From Janthinobacterium sp. 64 (GTDB taxonomy: Bacteria; Pseudomonadota; Gammaproteobacteria; Burkholderiales; Burkholderiaceae_D), in assembly GCF_002813325.1 (NCBI RefSeq), contig NZ_PHUG01000001.1, forward strand, positions 3,038,001 to 3,102,000: DNA of 64,000 bases, read 5' to 3'. Made by a program: the position numbers and the translations under genes. Position 1 is the stretch's first letter; the number at the start of each line of letters is the position of its first letter. Shown piece by piece: positions 1-11,081 of this stretch. A model generated the notes under the pieces. The model worked only from the letters and a program-made list of their open reading frames with translations. It did not search any database and was not told the DNA's origin.

Positions 1-224
1 GAAACCTGCCTATCGGCGCGACGGGTATACGCGCTGAAAAACTGATACCCGGGCATTTTTATCATGTATTCCTGAATGGCAGCCCCAAAGACCCATCCGA
101 TCCAACCTATGGCTATCAAGGAAAATTCTGCGTGAGCACTACGGCTGCTGGCGGCCAGCAAGTTATTCCCATCAACAGCGACATGCAGGCCTGGATCGAT
201 GAAGTCTGCCCACTTCCTCCCTAG
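1..224 (+). CDS. C-terminal end of an unidentified protein (5' truncated by window)
   Basis: An open frame runs from the window edge to a TAG at 222-224, giving about 73 residues that end in DEVCPLPP. It includes a GHFYHVFLNG stretch and two cysteines (KFCVST and EVCP) that could pair, which would suit an exported or pilin-like protein, but no family is recognised. It converges on the MscS-type gene, whose stop lies 5 bp beyond. The frame reads cleanly and is less G+C-extreme than its neighbours, so a real gene end is likely. The start and most of the protein lie outside the window. Confidence 0.5.
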   Translation, partial: NLPIGATGIRAEKLIPGHFYHVFLNGSPKDPSDPTYGYQGKFCVSTTAAGGQQVIPINSDMQAWIDEVCPLPP

Positions 225-229
225 CACCT

Positions 230-1942
230 TCAGGGCTTCGGAGGCACCACTTGACCCGATTCCTCCCCCCGCTTCGCCGGCGCCCTGAACCATTCACCGG
301 GCGGCACCACCTGCGACTCTTTTGGATCATCGATGTAGTGCGGCGAGGTGATCTGCACGTCGAATTCGTTGAAGACGTCGATGATGTTCTGGTGCAAGCG
401 GTTCAGCACTTCGGCGCGCTGGCGGGGGACTTCGGCGCTGGCGTAGGCGACGAGGCGGTATTGCACATAGTAATCCTGCAAGGCCAGCTGCATCACGTAC
501 GGTTTTGGCGTGGTCGACAGTTCCGGCGTGCGCGAGGCGGCCAGTTCCAGCATGGCGTGCACTTGCCGCCACGGCGTGGCGTAGCCGATGGTGACGGTGG
601 AGTCGAGCACGAAACCGCCGCCGGGCTGGGCGCGCGAGTAGTTCTTTGTCGTTTGCGACATCACCCACGCGTTCGGCAAGGCGACCTCTTCACCGAGGCC
701 CGTGCGCAGGCGCGTCTCGAACATGCCCACGTCGACCACCGTGCCTTCGCTGTCGCCCACGCGCACATATTCTCCCTTGCGCAGGGCGCGCGTGTACATC
801 AGGATCAGGCCGCTGGCGCCCTGGCCCACGATGCTCGACGCGCCGATCGACACCATCAGGCCCACCAGCACGGACAGGCCCTGGAAGGCGGCCGTATGCG
901 AGCCGGGCAGATACGGGTACGCCATGGCCAGCGCGAACAGCCAGATCACCACGCTGGCGATGCGGCGCGTCGGCAGGGCCGTGTCCTTGTCGAGCCAGCC
1001 GATTTGCAATTCGCCGCTTTCCACGCGCTTGAACAGCGAGGCGGCCGTGGCCGCGATCAGGCGCGCGATGGCGAAGATCACGCACACCAGCACCAGCCCC
1101 GGCAAGGCGCCGATGATGGCGTGGAAGACGTCGGCGGCTACGTCGAACAGATAGCCGCTCAGGCTTTCGCCCCACGAGCGCGTATAGGGCAAGCGGCCCA
1201 GCACGAAAGCGGCCCACAGATAAGTGGCCATCAGGCGCAAGCCCCACAGCACGGCACTGAGCAGTTGATACGCGAAGGCGATGTAGTGCTCGGCGTCGAG
1301 CACGCGCACGTTTTTCAGGCGCACATCGCGCAGGCGCGAGGCCAGCAGGATGCCGCTGCGGCGCTTGGCCCAGCGGTAAAAGCGTGTCAAGCCCAGCCAC
1401 ACCAGCCAGAACACCAGGGTAGCAAACGCGCACACGGCGGCGGCGATCGCCAGGTAGCGCCAGCTGCTTTGCTCGCGATAGTCAAACACGGCTTTGCTCA
1501 GTTCGCCGGCCGCCGTTTTCGCCACGCTTTCCGTGGTGTCGCCGGCCAGCAAGTTGACGTCGCCAGGCACGACGACGAACAGCTGCACGCCATCGAGCAG
1601 CACTTGCGTGCCTTCGGAAATCGTGCGCGTGCTCGCCTGCAAGGGGCCGTTTTTCGCCAGTACGCTTTCCAGGCGGCGCTGCGCACCGATGGCCCGCTCA
1701 TCGGGCGGATAGCCGGCCAGCGCGGCGCGGAAGACGAACACCTTGCGGTTGGCAAACATCAACGGCGCCGTCCTGGCCGCCGCAAGCTGCGACGGCGCCA
1801 CGACGGTCCCGGCCTCCGCAACGAGCGCGGGCACGCCATCGTCCGCATGGGCGGCGGGCAGCAGGAAAATGGTCAACAGGCACAACAGGCGGAGCAACGC
1901 GGACATGGCAGAAATGAAAGAGTGACAAGAAGCAGCCATCAT
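230..1942 (-). CDS. MscS-family mechanosensitive ion channel
   Basis: About 570 residues. A signal-like segment (MSALLRLLCLLTIFLLPAAHA) is followed by a periplasmic stretch of about 130 residues. Several membrane segments come next, then the MscS core: the small-residue pore helix around GLMVSIGASSIVGQGASGLILMY, and the beta domain GEYVRVGDSEGTVVDVGMFETRL. The family releases solutes through the inner membrane under hypo-osmotic stress, and this long type has extra N-terminal helices. The chosen ATG at 1942 has AGGA 9 nt upstream; a GTG at 1972 and an ATG at 1906, directly before the signal segment, are alternatives. Family call is secure; the exact start is not. Confidence 0.9.
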   Translation of the reverse strand: MMAASCHSFISAMSALLRLLCLLTIFLLPAAHADDGVPALVAEAGTVVAPSQLAAARTAPLMFANRKVFVFRAALAGYPPDERAIGAQRRLESVLAKNGPLQASTRTISEGTQVLLDGVQLFVVVPGDVNLLAGDTTESVAKTAAGELSKAVFDYREQSSWRYLAIAAAVCAFATLVFWLVWLGLTRFYRWAKRRSGILLASRLRDVRLKNVRVLDAEHYIAFAYQLLSAVLWGLRLMATYLWAAFVLGRLPYTRSWGESLSGYLFDVAADVFHAIIGALPGLVLVCVIFAIARLIAATAASLFKRVESGELQIGWLDKDTALPTRRIASVVIWLFALAMAYPYLPGSHTAAFQGLSVLVGLMVSIGASSIVGQGASGLILMYTRALRKGEYVRVGDSEGTVVDVGMFETRLRTGLGEEVALPNAWVMSQTTKNYSRAQPGGGFVLDSTVTIGYATPWRQVHAMLELAASRTPELSTTPKPYVMQLALQDYYVQYRLVAYASAEVPRQRAEVLNRLHQNIIDVFNEFDVQITSPHYIDDPKESQVVPPGEWFRAPAKRGEESGQVVPPKP

Positions 1943-1981
1943 GCCATGTAATCCTGGAAACTCAAGGATCACACGTAGTGC

Positions 1982-2667
1982 TCAGCTCGCATCATGGAAA
2001 ATGATGCCCAGGGTGTGGCGCAAGCCCGCACGCAGGCGCGACACGCCATGGCGCATGTTCACGCGGTAAGTGCCGCGCGTGCCGTTGACGGGGCGCAGCG
2101 CCACGGGAAAGAGCACGGCGTCGCCCTGCGCCAGCGGTACCACTTCGGCGCGCGACTGCATGCGCGGGCGCTGCTCCGTCAGCACGAACTCGCCCCCCGT
2201 GAAGTCTTCCTGCGGGCGCGACAGCAGCACGGCCAGCTGCAGCGGAAACACGTGCTCGCCATACAGGTCCTGGTGCAGGCAGTTGTAATCGCCTTCACGG
2301 TAGCGCAGCAGCAAGGGCGTGGGCCGCGTCTGCCCGGCAGCATGGCAGCGCGCCAGGAAGTCCGCGTGCTCCAATGGGTAGCGGCTATCGAGCCCCATGC
2401 TGGCATGCCAGCGGTTGGCGATGGCCGCCAGGGGCGAATACAAGCGCATGCGCAGATCGGCGACGACGTCGGGCAGCGGATAGGCGAAATACTGGTACTC
2501 GCCCTGTCCAAAGCCATGGCGCTGCATCACCACCTTGCTGCGAAAGCGCGGCGCGTCGTCATACTGCGCCGCCAGCGCGGCGCACTGCGCGGGATCGAGC
2601 AAACCCGGCACGACGGCATAACCGTATTGATTCAGCGCATTCTCGATCTGGCGCCAGTCCAGCGCCC

Positions 2668-2671
<4 letters not shown>
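1982..2671 (-). CDS. 2OG-Fe(II) oxygenase of the Oxygenase-NA (DUF2086) type
   Basis: A 229-residue protein with the hallmarks of this family: NCLHQDLYGEHVFPLQ (HxD iron ligands), GGEFVLTEQRPRMQSR, the distal histidine in MRHGVSRL, and a 2-oxoglutarate-binding Arg in RHTLGIIFHDA. The family is predicted, not proven, to oxidise modified nucleic acids. Its start overlaps the stop of ada by 4 bp (ATGA type), so the two are co-transcribed and probably translationally coupled. That supports a role in alkylation damage alongside Ada, distinct from AlkB. The substrate is unknown. Confidence 0.88.
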
Positions 2672-3723
<1,052 letters not shown>

Positions 3724-3913
3724 GTCGGACTCCGTGCAGGTCAATGGCAAGTCATAGTAAGTCCGCAGCATAGCCAGCACCTGCGCGCGCCACACTCCGG
3801 CGCTTGCTTTTGAATTCAAAAAAGGCTGGCGGCAAGCAGCGTGCTCGGTGCTAAAATCGGCCATCGCGCCTCCAGCCGGCGGCGCGCCCTGCCCGCGCCC
3901 CGGAGAAACCGCA

Positions 3914-4633
3914 TTGGACGATCATACTACCCAGGAAAATACGCCCATTTTCCAGCGCATCAAGGATTTTCTGCTGGCCGGCATCGCCGCCGGGCGCTGG
4001 AAGGAAGGCGACGTGATTCCCTCCGAACAAGCCCTGGTAAAACAATTCGGCGTCTCGCGCATGACGGTCAACCGCGCCGTGCGCGAGCTGACGAGCGAAC
4101 AAATACTGACGCGGCGCCAGGGTTCCGGCACCTATGTGGCGCAGCAAAAATACCAGGCGACCCTGTTGGAAATCAAGAGTATCGCCGATGAAGTGCGCGC
4201 GCGCGGGCATATCCACCGCAGCAGCTTGCAATTACTCGAACGCACCAAGGCCTCGGATTTGCTGGCCAAGCACTTCGGCCTGCCGCCCGAGCACCCGCTG
4301 TTTCATTCGCTGATCGTGCATTTTGAAAACGGCGTGCCGATCCAGGTGGAAGACCGCTGGGTCAATCCCGAGTGTGCGCCCGACTACATGACGCAGGATT
4401 TTTCCAGCATCACGCCGAACGAATACCTGATGGCCGCCGCCCCCCTGCAAGGCGCCACCTACAGCATCGAAGCGCTGTCGGCGCCGCGCGACATCGCCGA
4501 AATGCTGGCCATCGACACCAAACAGCCATGCCTGGTGCTGCGCCGCCAGACGCGCTCGGGCGGCAAGATCGCTTCGATCGCCACCATGTGGCATCCCGGA
4601 CACCGATATCAGTTCGCCGGCAGTTTTTCCTAA
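3914..4633 (+). CDS. GntR-family regulator, HutC subfamily
   Basis: 239 residues from a TTG at 3914, preceded by GGAG at a good distance; an in-frame ATG at 3848 would add a Pro/Ala-rich leader that looks non-coding. The N-terminal winged helix (IPSEQALVKQFGVSRMTVNRAVRELTSEQILTRR) is followed by a UTRA ligand-binding domain (about 85-235). It closely resembles HutC, the urocanate-responsive repressor of histidine utilisation. No hut genes lie within this window, so it either acts in trans or senses another ligand. It is divergent from ada, with about 190 bp between starts. Confidence 0.85.
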   Translation: MDDHTTQENTPIFQRIKDFLLAGIAAGRWKEGDVIPSEQALVKQFGVSRMTVNRAVRELTSEQILTRRQGSGTYVAQQKYQATLLEIKSIADEVRARGHIHRSSLQLLERTKASDLLAKHFGLPPEHPLFHSLIVHFENGVPIQVEDRWVNPECAPDYMTQDFSSITPNEYLMAAAPLQGATYSIEALSAPRDIAEMLAIDTKQPCLVLRRQTRSGGKIASIATMWHPGHRYQFAGSFS

Positions 4634-4828
4634 GGCTATCGGCGCGATTGAATAGCACGATTTCGCGCCAACTTTCTCACGAATTCTCACCAAATCGCAA
4701 AAAAAACCGCCATTTTGGGGCAAAAAAAATCCCGTTTTGGCTGTTTCAGAACTTAACTACTGCGACTAAATATTCGATGCTATAGTTGCCGCCAGAAAGC
4801 GCCGCAGGCGTTTATTTGAGCGTGCATC

Positions 4829-7800
4829 ATGCACTGCCAGCCCAGCCCAATCACGCCCCAGAAAGGGATGCATTTGTCGTATTGCAGCCACACGAGTTTC
4901 AGCGCACCACGCCAACGGCGCCCTGCGCTGCGCCGGCTCGCTCGTACGATGCTGGCGGCTGGCATCGCTCTTTCGTTGCCGGTGCAGGCTGCGGCAACGG
5001 GCATGGCGCCGGCACTGCTGTGGCCGTATGCTGCCGCCAGCGCCACCGCTCTGGCGGGACTGGCTTGCTGGCAAGCCTGGCGGCTGCGGCAACAACTGCG
5101 CCACCTGCTCCTGCCCGCACATGCCCTGACGGAACAGGATGCGGGGCAAGCCTTGCGCGGCGCGGCCCTGACTGGCTGGACCTGGCGGCGCCAGTCCGAC
5201 CGCTTGCAGTTCGCCCCCCAATACCAGGACGTGCTGGGCGACAAGAGCGCCAGGCTCGACCATACACTGGCCGACTGGCTGGCCGAAGTGCACCGCGACG
5301 ACCGCGCGCGCCTGAGCCAGGCATTTCGCCAGCATCTGGATGGCCAGGCGCACGGCACCTTCAATTGCGAATTCCGTTTGCGCCACAGCGACGGCCACTG
5401 GCGCTGGTTGCTGGCGCGCGGCGCCGTGCTGGCACGCGCCTCGGATGGCGCCGCCACCCACGCCAGCGGCATCGTCTGCGATATCAGCGAGCGCAAGCAG
5501 GACGAACAATCGCGCATGCGTTCCATGCTGGAAGCGGCGCCCGAAGCCATGCTGGTGGCCGACATCGAGGGCAAGGTGCATTTCGCCAACCAGATCGGCG
5601 CGCGCTGTTTCGGCTACCCGCTGGCCGAATTGACGGGTATGTCACTGGAACAACTGGTGCCGGAAAGCACGGCCAACCACTCCGTGGGCGACCCGCAAGC
5701 GCGGCACAGCCTGCCAGGCCGGGTGATGATGGCGCGCCGCCGCGACGGCACGCACTTCCCCGCCAAGGTCAGCCTGTCGCCGCTGCGCATGGCGGGCCAG
5801 GTGTTTTCCATCGTCTCGCTGCGCGACATGACGCAGCGCCAGCGCGCCGAAGAAGCCTTGCACGCCAGTTCGGAACGCTACCGCCTGATCGTGCAGACGG
5901 CGGCCGAAGGCATCTGGATGACGGATGCGGACGGCAAAACCACCTTCGTCAACCCGAAGATGGCCCACATGCTGGGCTATACGGTGCAGGAAATGCTGGG
6001 CCGCCCCCTGCTCGACTTCATGGACCGCGACAGCCAGTTGCTGATGCAGCGGCGCCTGGCCAGCCACGGCAGCTTCGCCAGCCAGCCGGACCAGGTCGAC
6101 TTCCGCTTCTTCCGCAAGGACTTGTCCAGCCTGTGGGGCTTGCTGTCGAGCACCAGTATCCAGTCGGACAATGGCGAGCCGGGCGGCACGCTGGCGATGA
6201 TTACCGACATCACGGAACGGCGCCAGGCGTCGATCGCGCTGTCCAATTCGAGCCAGCGCATGGCGTCCGTGTTCGGCGCCGTGACAAATGGCCTGGTGGT
6301 GCAGGACAGCCACGGCCACATCCTGGAAAGCAACGCCGCCGCCGAGCGCATGCTGGCGGCCAGTCCTGCCGGCAACAGCCTGTGGCAAGCCATCCACGAG
6401 GACGGTTCCCCCTTCGACCAGCGCAGCCATCCCGTGCACATCACCCTGTCGACGGGTGTCGCCATGCGCGACGTGCTGATGGGCGTGCAGCAGCACGACG
6501 GCAGCCTGTCATGGCTGTCCGTAAATACGGAAGCCATCCGCGATGAATACGGCAAGGTGGGCATGGTGGTGGCCAGTCTGACGGACATCACGTATCACAA
6601 GCGCAGCGAGAGCGCCTTGCGCGAGCTCAATGAACATCTGGAAGAGCGCGTGGCGCAGCGCACGGAGCAGCTGGACCAGGCCAAGCAGGTGGCCGAAGAG
6701 GCGAGCCTGGCGAAGGGCCAATTCCTGGCCAACATGAGCCATGAAATCCGTACGCCGATGAATGGCGTGATCGGCATGGCGTATCTGGCCCTCAAGACGG
6801 ACCTGGAACCGCGCCAGCGCGATTACCTGGAAAAAATCCGCTTCGCCGGCGAACATTTGCTGGGCATCATCGACGATATCCTCGACATCTCGAAAATCGA
6901 GGCGGGCAAGCTGGAAATCGAGCGCGTCAACTTCAGCTTCGACCACGTGGTGCAAACCCTGATGACGGTGGTGGCACCGCGCGCCGCCGGCAAGAACCTG
7001 GAACTGCTGTTTGAAATCGACCCGCAATTGCCGGCCGTGCTCGTGGGCGACCCGCTGCGCCTGGGGCAAGTGCTGATCAACTACGCCAATAACGCCATCA
7101 AGTTCAGCGAACAGGGCAGCATTACCGTGAAAGTACGCAAGGTGGTGGCGGACGCGAAACACTGCCTGGTGCGCTTCGAAGTGTGCGACCACGGCATCGG
7201 CCTGTCGCAGGATGAAATGAGTAAACTGTTCCAGTCCTTCCAGCAAGCCGATACCTCCACCACGCGCGAATATGGCGGCACGGGCCTGGGCCTGGCCATC
7301 TGCAAGCAGCTGGCACAGCTGATGGGTGGCGACGTGGGTGTCGACAGCCGTCCCGGCGCTGGCAGCACCTTCTGGTTCACGGCCAACCTGGGCATTTCCG
7401 ACCAGGCGGCGCCGGCCATGCTCGACAGCATGGCGCAGACGGCTGCGGCCATGCGCGCCAGCGCCGACGCCGCCCTGGTCCTGCGCACGCTCAAGCATGC
7501 GCGCATCCTGCTGGTGGAAGACAACACGTTTAATCAGCAGGTGGCGCTGGAATTGCTGGAAGAAGCGGGCGCCTCCGTCTGCCTGGCCAACAATGGCGAA
7601 GAGGCGCTCGACCTGCTGCGCCAGACGCAGTTCGACTGCGTGCTGATGGACGTGCAGATGCCGTTGATGGATGGCTTGCAAGCGACGCGCCACATCCGCG
7701 CCGATCCGCAGCTGGCGCACCTGCGCGTGCTGGCCATGACGGCCACGGCCACCAGTGAAGACCGCGTGCGCTGCCTGGAAGCAGGCATGGACGATTTCAT

Positions 7801-8287
7801 TTCCAAACCGATCCAGCCGGCCATGATGTACCAGACCATCGCCAGCTGGCTGCCGGCGCGCGAGACGCCGCCACCACCGGCGCGCAGCCGCGCCGCGCCC
7901 GCCTTCAAGACCACCCTGGCCGGCGACCCGCAAGTGATCGACCTGTCCATCCTGGCCAAGTTGCTGGGTTACAACCCGGAAAAAGTGCGCAAATTTGCCT
8001 TCAAGTTCCTGCAGACCACGCAGGATGGCTTTGGCGACATCGATGCGGCCCTGGCGCGCGGCGACGTGCACCAGGTGCGCGAACTGGGGCACCGTATCAA
8101 GTCGTCGGCGCGCACCGTGGGCGCCCTGGGGCTGGCCGAACTGTGCCACAACCTGGAAACGCTGGCGCCGGGCGAACCGGCCGACGAGGCTGAGCGCGCA
8201 CGGCGCATCGTCACGCGCCTGTGGCCCCTGCTGGAACTGATCACCGAACAAATCATGAATAACACCAGCTTTGCCAATGACGATTAG
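4829..8287 (+). CDS. Large hybrid sensor histidine kinase: multi-PAS, HisKA, HATPase, REC, Hpt
   Basis: 1152 residues. Short N-terminal hydrophobic segments (about 40-80) are followed by about four PAS domains (roughly 110-590), a coiled coil, HisKA with His638 in MSHEIRTPMNG, an ATPase domain with N and G boxes (YGGTGLGLAICKQL), a receiver with Asp941 in LMDVQMP, and an Hpt domain with His1088 in GHRIKSSARTVGA. It therefore has a complete His-Asp-His phosphorelay in one chain, ending in an Hpt that would pass phosphate to a separate receiver. The small response regulator 73 bp downstream is the obvious candidate. The stimulus is unknown. Confidence 0.93.
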   Translation: MHCQPSPITPQKGMHLSYCSHTSFSAPRQRRPALRRLARTMLAAGIALSLPVQAAATGMAPALLWPYAAASATALAGLACWQAWRLRQQLRHLLLPAHALTEQDAGQALRGAALTGWTWRRQSDRLQFAPQYQDVLGDKSARLDHTLADWLAEVHRDDRARLSQAFRQHLDGQAHGTFNCEFRLRHSDGHWRWLLARGAVLARASDGAATHASGIVCDISERKQDEQSRMRSMLEAAPEAMLVADIEGKVHFANQIGARCFGYPLAELTGMSLEQLVPESTANHSVGDPQARHSLPGRVMMARRRDGTHFPAKVSLSPLRMAGQVFSIVSLRDMTQRQRAEEALHASSERYRLIVQTAAEGIWMTDADGKTTFVNPKMAHMLGYTVQEMLGRPLLDFMDRDSQLLMQRRLASHGSFASQPDQVDFRFFRKDLSSLWGLLSSTSIQSDNGEPGGTLAMITDITERRQASIALSNSSQRMASVFGAVTNGLVVQDSHGHILESNAAAERMLAASPAGNSLWQAIHEDGSPFDQRSHPVHITLSTGVAMRDVLMGVQQHDGSLSWLSVNTEAIRDEYGKVGMVVASLTDITYHKRSESALRELNEHLEERVAQRTEQLDQAKQVAEEASLAKGQFLANMSHEIRTPMNGVIGMAYLALKTDLEPRQRDYLEKIRFAGEHLLGIIDDILDISKIEAGKLEIERVNFSFDHVVQTLMTVVAPRAAGKNLELLFEIDPQLPAVLVGDPLRLGQVLINYANNAIKFSEQGSITVKVRKVVADAKHCLVRFEVCDHGIGLSQDEMSKLFQSFQQADTSTTREYGGTGLGLAICKQLAQLMGGDVGVDSRPGAGSTFWFTANLGISDQAAPAMLDSMAQTAAAMRASADAALVLRTLKHARILLVEDNTFNQQVALELLEEAGASVCLANNGEEALDLLRQTQFDCVLMDVQMPLMDGLQATRHIRADPQLAHLRVLAMTATATSEDRVRCLEAGMDDFISKPIQPAMMYQTIASWLPARETPPPPARSRAAPAFKTTLAGDPQVIDLSILAKLLGYNPEKVRKFAFKFLQTTQDGFGDIDAALARGDVHQVRELGHRIKSSARTVGALGLAELCHNLETLAPGEPADEAERARRIVTRLWPLLELITEQIMNNTSFANDD

Positions 8288-8360
8288 CTACCGCCAAATC
8301 ACCTTACGGCAAGGTATCGGCATCGACAACGATGCAGCATATCAATAGGAAGACAGGACG

Positions 8361-8819
8361 ATGAATACTGTATCAAACCAAGCAAGCCGGGAACACAGCG
8401 AAGCAGGCCTGGCGCCGTTGCGCGTGCTGCTGCTGGACGACGACGTTTTCATGCTCGACGTGCTCAGCGACATGCTCGAACAAATGGGTCCGTTCGACAT
8501 CCGCTGCGAATCGCACAGCGAACAGGCACTGGCTACCCTGAAGCAGCACCAGCCCGACCTGCTGATCTGCGACCTGTCCATGCCCGACATCGACGGCATC
8601 GAATTTCTGCGCATGGCGGCGGAGAATGGCTTCCGCGGCGGCGTGGTGCTGCTGTCGGGTCTGCATTCGGCCGTGCGCCTGGCGGCCGAACGCCTGGCCA
8701 TGGCCAATGGCCTGCATATATTAGGCACCTTCCGCAAGCCGATGGAGAGCGCGGAATTGCAGCTGATGGTGAACTTGCAACTGCAGCACACGGCCCGCCA
8801 GGCCAGCGTACAGGCCTGA
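8361..8819 (+). CDS. Stand-alone response regulator receiver protein
   Basis: 152 residues consisting of one CheY-like receiver: acidic pocket LLLDDDVFM, phospho-acceptor Asp in LLICDLSMPDIDG, and the Thr/Lys-side region GTFRKP. There is no DNA-binding or enzymatic output domain. It has its own start with AGGA upstream (AGGAAGACAGGACG before ATG). It follows the giant hybrid kinase in the same direction, so it probably receives phosphate from that kinase's Hpt domain and acts by protein contact. That pairing is inference from adjacency. Confidence 0.88.
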   Translation: MNTVSNQASREHSEAGLAPLRVLLLDDDVFMLDVLSDMLEQMGPFDIRCESHSEQALATLKQHQPDLLICDLSMPDIDGIEFLRMAAENGFRGGVVLLSGLHSAVRLAAERLAMANGLHILGTFRKPMESAELQLMVNLQLQHTARQASVQA

Positions 8820-9121
8820 GCGCGGAGGAGAACCGGAGGGCGGGTACGGCGCTGCGGACCAGCAGGCATGCGGCTTTGCCGCCCTGCCGGCACACGCGGT
8901 GGCGATATGCCTCAAGTTTTTCTGCAATAATCGCCACGCTTTGAAAAAATGGGTTATTATTTCAGCCATCCCCGCCTGCATACCTCTGGTCGCACCTTCC
9001 AAGAACATTGAATTCGTGCCCATTGTCCCCATCTTCTCATTGCATTCCAGGAAGCATGGATGGCGAACCAGCGTATGGTTAATCCCAGGCATTATTGATC
9101 CCACCCTCATTTGAGGAAAAT
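8820..9121. other. Intergenic region upstream of trxA
   Basis: About 300 bases without a convincing gene. It contains an 8-bp inverted repeat (GTGGCGAT at 8899-8906 and ATCGCCAC at 8930-8937, 23-base loop) that could form a weak hairpin but lacks a T-run. An AT-rich stretch around 8941-8963 probably holds the trxA promoter, though no clean -35/-10 pair could be assigned. Short frames here show no family features. Confidence 0.4.
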
Positions 9122-9448
9122 ATGAGCGAAAATATCAAACACATTAGCGATGCATCTTTTGAAGCAGACGTCCTGAAATCCGACTTGCCCGTCCTGGTGG
9201 ACTTCTGGGCTGAGTGGTGCGGTCCCTGCAAGGCCATCGCCCCGATTCTGGAAGAAGTGGCCAAGGAATACGCCGGCCGCATCCTGATCGCCAAGATGGA
9301 CGTGGACGCCAACCAGGCAGTGCCTGCCAAGTTCGGCATCCGCGGCATCCCGACCCTGATCCTGTTCAAGGATGGTGTCGCAGCTGCTCAAAAAGTGGGC
9401 GCCATGGCCAAGGGCCAGTTGACCGCTTTCGTCGACAGCAACATTTAA
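9122..9448 (+). CDS. trxA: Thioredoxin 1
   Basis: 108 residues, the usual thioredoxin length, with the active site WCGPCK and the cis-Pro loop [14 protein letters not shown]. It reduces protein disulfides in the cytoplasm using electrons from thioredoxin reductase. The ATG at 9122 has GAGGA 5 nt upstream; an earlier in-frame ATG at 9095 would add nine residues not typical of thioredoxin. It lies just upstream of rho in the same direction, an order common in betaproteobacteria. Confidence 0.98.
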   Translation: MSENIKHISDASFEADVLKSDLPVLVDFWAEWCGPCKAIAPILEEVAKEYAGRILIAKMDVDANQAVPAKFGIRGIPTLILFKDGVAAAQKVGAMAKGQLTAFVDSNI

Positions 9449-9604
9449 TGTATGATGGGCAGCGCTGCGCCCGCAGCGCCGCCTGACTGGAACCACCGGG
9501 AAGCGGCTTTGCCCTCATTCGTGCACAGCCTTCCCCAATAATTAATCAACGCCACGCAGTCCCCTCCCCTACCTTTACCTCCCGTCTCGGGACACTCAAC
9601 ATAT

Positions 9605-10867
9605 ATGCATTTATCCGAACTAAAGGCCCTACACGTATCCGCCCTGCTTGAGATGGCGATCGGTCTTGACATTGACAACGCAGCCCGCTTGCGCAAACAG
9701 GAGCTGATGTTCGCTATCCTGAAAAAACGCGCCAAGTCCGGCGAACAGATTTTTGGCGACGGCGCCCTGGAAGTGCTGCCAGACGGCTTCGGCTTCCTGC
9801 GCTCGCCTGACGCCAGCTACATGGCGTCCACCGACGACATTTACATCTCCCCTTCGCAAATCCGCCGCTTCAATCTGCACACCGGCGATTCGATCGAAGG
9901 CGAGGTACGGACCCCGAAAGATGGCGAACGCTATTTCGCATTGGTCAAAGTCGACAAGGTCAACGGCGAATCGCCGGAGATGTCGAAACACCGCATCCTG
10001 TTTGAAAACCTGACGCCGCTGCACCCGAACGAGCCGCTGCGCCTGGAACGTGAAATGAATGGCCAGGAAAACATCACCGGCCGCATCATCGACCTGATCG
10101 CCCCGATCGGCAAAGGCCAGCGCGGCTTGCTGGTGGCATCGCCGAAATCCGGTAAATCCGTGATCCTGCAGCACATCGCGCATGCGATCACGGCCAATCA
10201 CCCGGACATCACGCTGATCGTGCTGCTGATCGACGAACGTCCGGAAGAAGTTACCGAAATGCAACGCTCCGTGCGCGGCGAAGTCGTCGCCTCGACCTTC
10301 GACGAGCCGGCCACGCGCCACGTGCAAGTGGCCGAGATGGTGCTGGAAAAAGCCAAGCGCCTGGTCGAAATGAAAAAAGACGTGGTCATCCTGCTCGACT
10401 CGATCACCCGTCTGGCCCGTGCCTACAACACCGTCATCCCTGCCTCGGGCAAGGTCCTGACCGGTGGTGTCGACGCCAACGCGCTGCAACGTCCAAAACG
10501 CTTCTTCGGCGCCGCGCGCAATATCGAAGAAGGCGGCTCGCTGACCATCATCGCCACGGCGCTGATCGAAACGGGTTCGCGCATGGATGACGTGATCTTT
10601 GAAGAATTCAAGGGTACCGGCAACATGGAAGTACATCTGGAACGCCGTCTGGCTGAAAAACGCGTCTATCCGGCAATCAACCTGAACAAATCGGGTACCC
10701 GCCGCGAAGAACTGCTGATCAAGCCGAACGAACTGCAAAAAATCTGGATCCTGCGCAAGTTGCTGTACTCGATGGACGAGATCGAGGCGATGGAGTTCAT
10801 TCTCGACAAGATGAAAGCCACAAAGAACAACGCAGAATTTTTCGATATGATGCGTAGAGGCGGCTGA
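9605..10867 (+). CDS. rho: Transcription termination factor Rho
   Basis: 420 residues, full length for a proteobacterial Rho. It has the N-terminal helical region and cold-shock-like RNA-binding fold ([13 protein letters not shown]), the P-loop ASPKSGKS, the Walker B region [16 protein letters not shown], and the Q/R-loop segment [20 protein letters not shown]. The hexameric helicase terminates transcription at rut sites. The 156-base leader after trxA is likely used for autoregulation, as known for rho elsewhere, but no attenuator can be demonstrated by eye. A hairpin terminator follows at 10923. Confidence 0.99.
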   Translation: MHLSELKALHVSALLEMAIGLDIDNAARLRKQELMFAILKKRAKSGEQIFGDGALEVLPDGFGFLRSPDASYMASTDDIYISPSQIRRFNLHTGDSIEGEVRTPKDGERYFALVKVDKVNGESPEMSKHRILFENLTPLHPNEPLRLEREMNGQENITGRIIDLIAPIGKGQRGLLVASPKSGKSVILQHIAHAITANHPDITLIVLLIDERPEEVTEMQRSVRGEVVASTFDEPATRHVQVAEMVLEKAKRLVEMKKDVVILLDSITRLARAYNTVIPASGKVLTGGVDANALQRPKRFFGAARNIEEGGSLTIIATALIETGSRMDDVIFEEFKGTGNMEVHLERRLAEKRVYPAINLNKSGTRREELLIKPNELQKIWILRKLLYSMDEIEAMEFILDKMKATKNNAEFFDMMRRGG

Positions 10868-10872
10868 TTTTT

Positions 10873-10899
10873 GGGGTCAGACCCGGCGGGTCTGACCCC
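10873..10899. repeat. Perfect palindromic element GGGGTCAGACCC/GGGTCTGACCCC
   Basis: Two perfect 12-bp arms separated by ggc start just after the rho stop codon. There is no T-run, and a conventional terminator follows about 25 bp later, so this is not simply the rho terminator. The arms look like a REP-type intergenic palindrome. I recall this sequence recurring in intergenic regions of related Burkholderiales, but cannot check that here. Confidence 0.6.
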
Positions 10900-10922
10900 A
10901 GCCGTCCGCTGATCATCCTGCG

Positions 10923-10948
10923 AAAGCCGCTCATTGAGCGGCTTTTTT
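10923..10948 (+). terminator. rho: Intrinsic terminator after rho
   Basis: AAAGCCGCTC, loop, GAGCGGCTTTTTT forms a stable GC-rich stem ending in six T. It is positioned to end the trxA/rho transcript before the rpmE2 promoter. Confidence 0.85.
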
Positions 10949-10949
10949 A

Positions 10950-10978
10950 TTGCCTGCAGCCCGAAAGCGCTATATAAT
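10950..10978 (+). promoter_or_regulatory. rpmE2: Sigma70-type promoter for rpmE2
   Basis: TTGCCT at 10950-10955 and TATAAT at 10973-10978, with exactly 17 bp between, lie directly after the rho terminator and about 104 bp before the rpmE2 start. A perfect -10 box with good spacing makes this one of the better promoter calls in the window. Confidence 0.65.
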
Positions 10979-11081
10979 CGACGGTTGCATTATTTTAAAC
11001 CCTGGCAAGTGATCGGCAATCGGGTCAAGAAGCAAGACGACCGACGAAGTGCTGTTTGGCTACCTACTTAGAGAGAATCCC

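Noticed and set aside
251-1951. 566-codon frame antisense to the MscS-type gene
   Set aside because: The opposite strand encodes a well-formed channel with membrane helices; this frame has only biased, motif-free sequence.
3724-3864. N-terminal extension of Ada to 398 residues
   Set aside because: The first 47 codons do not resemble Ada, and the ATG at 3723 has a good GGAG site at the normal distance.
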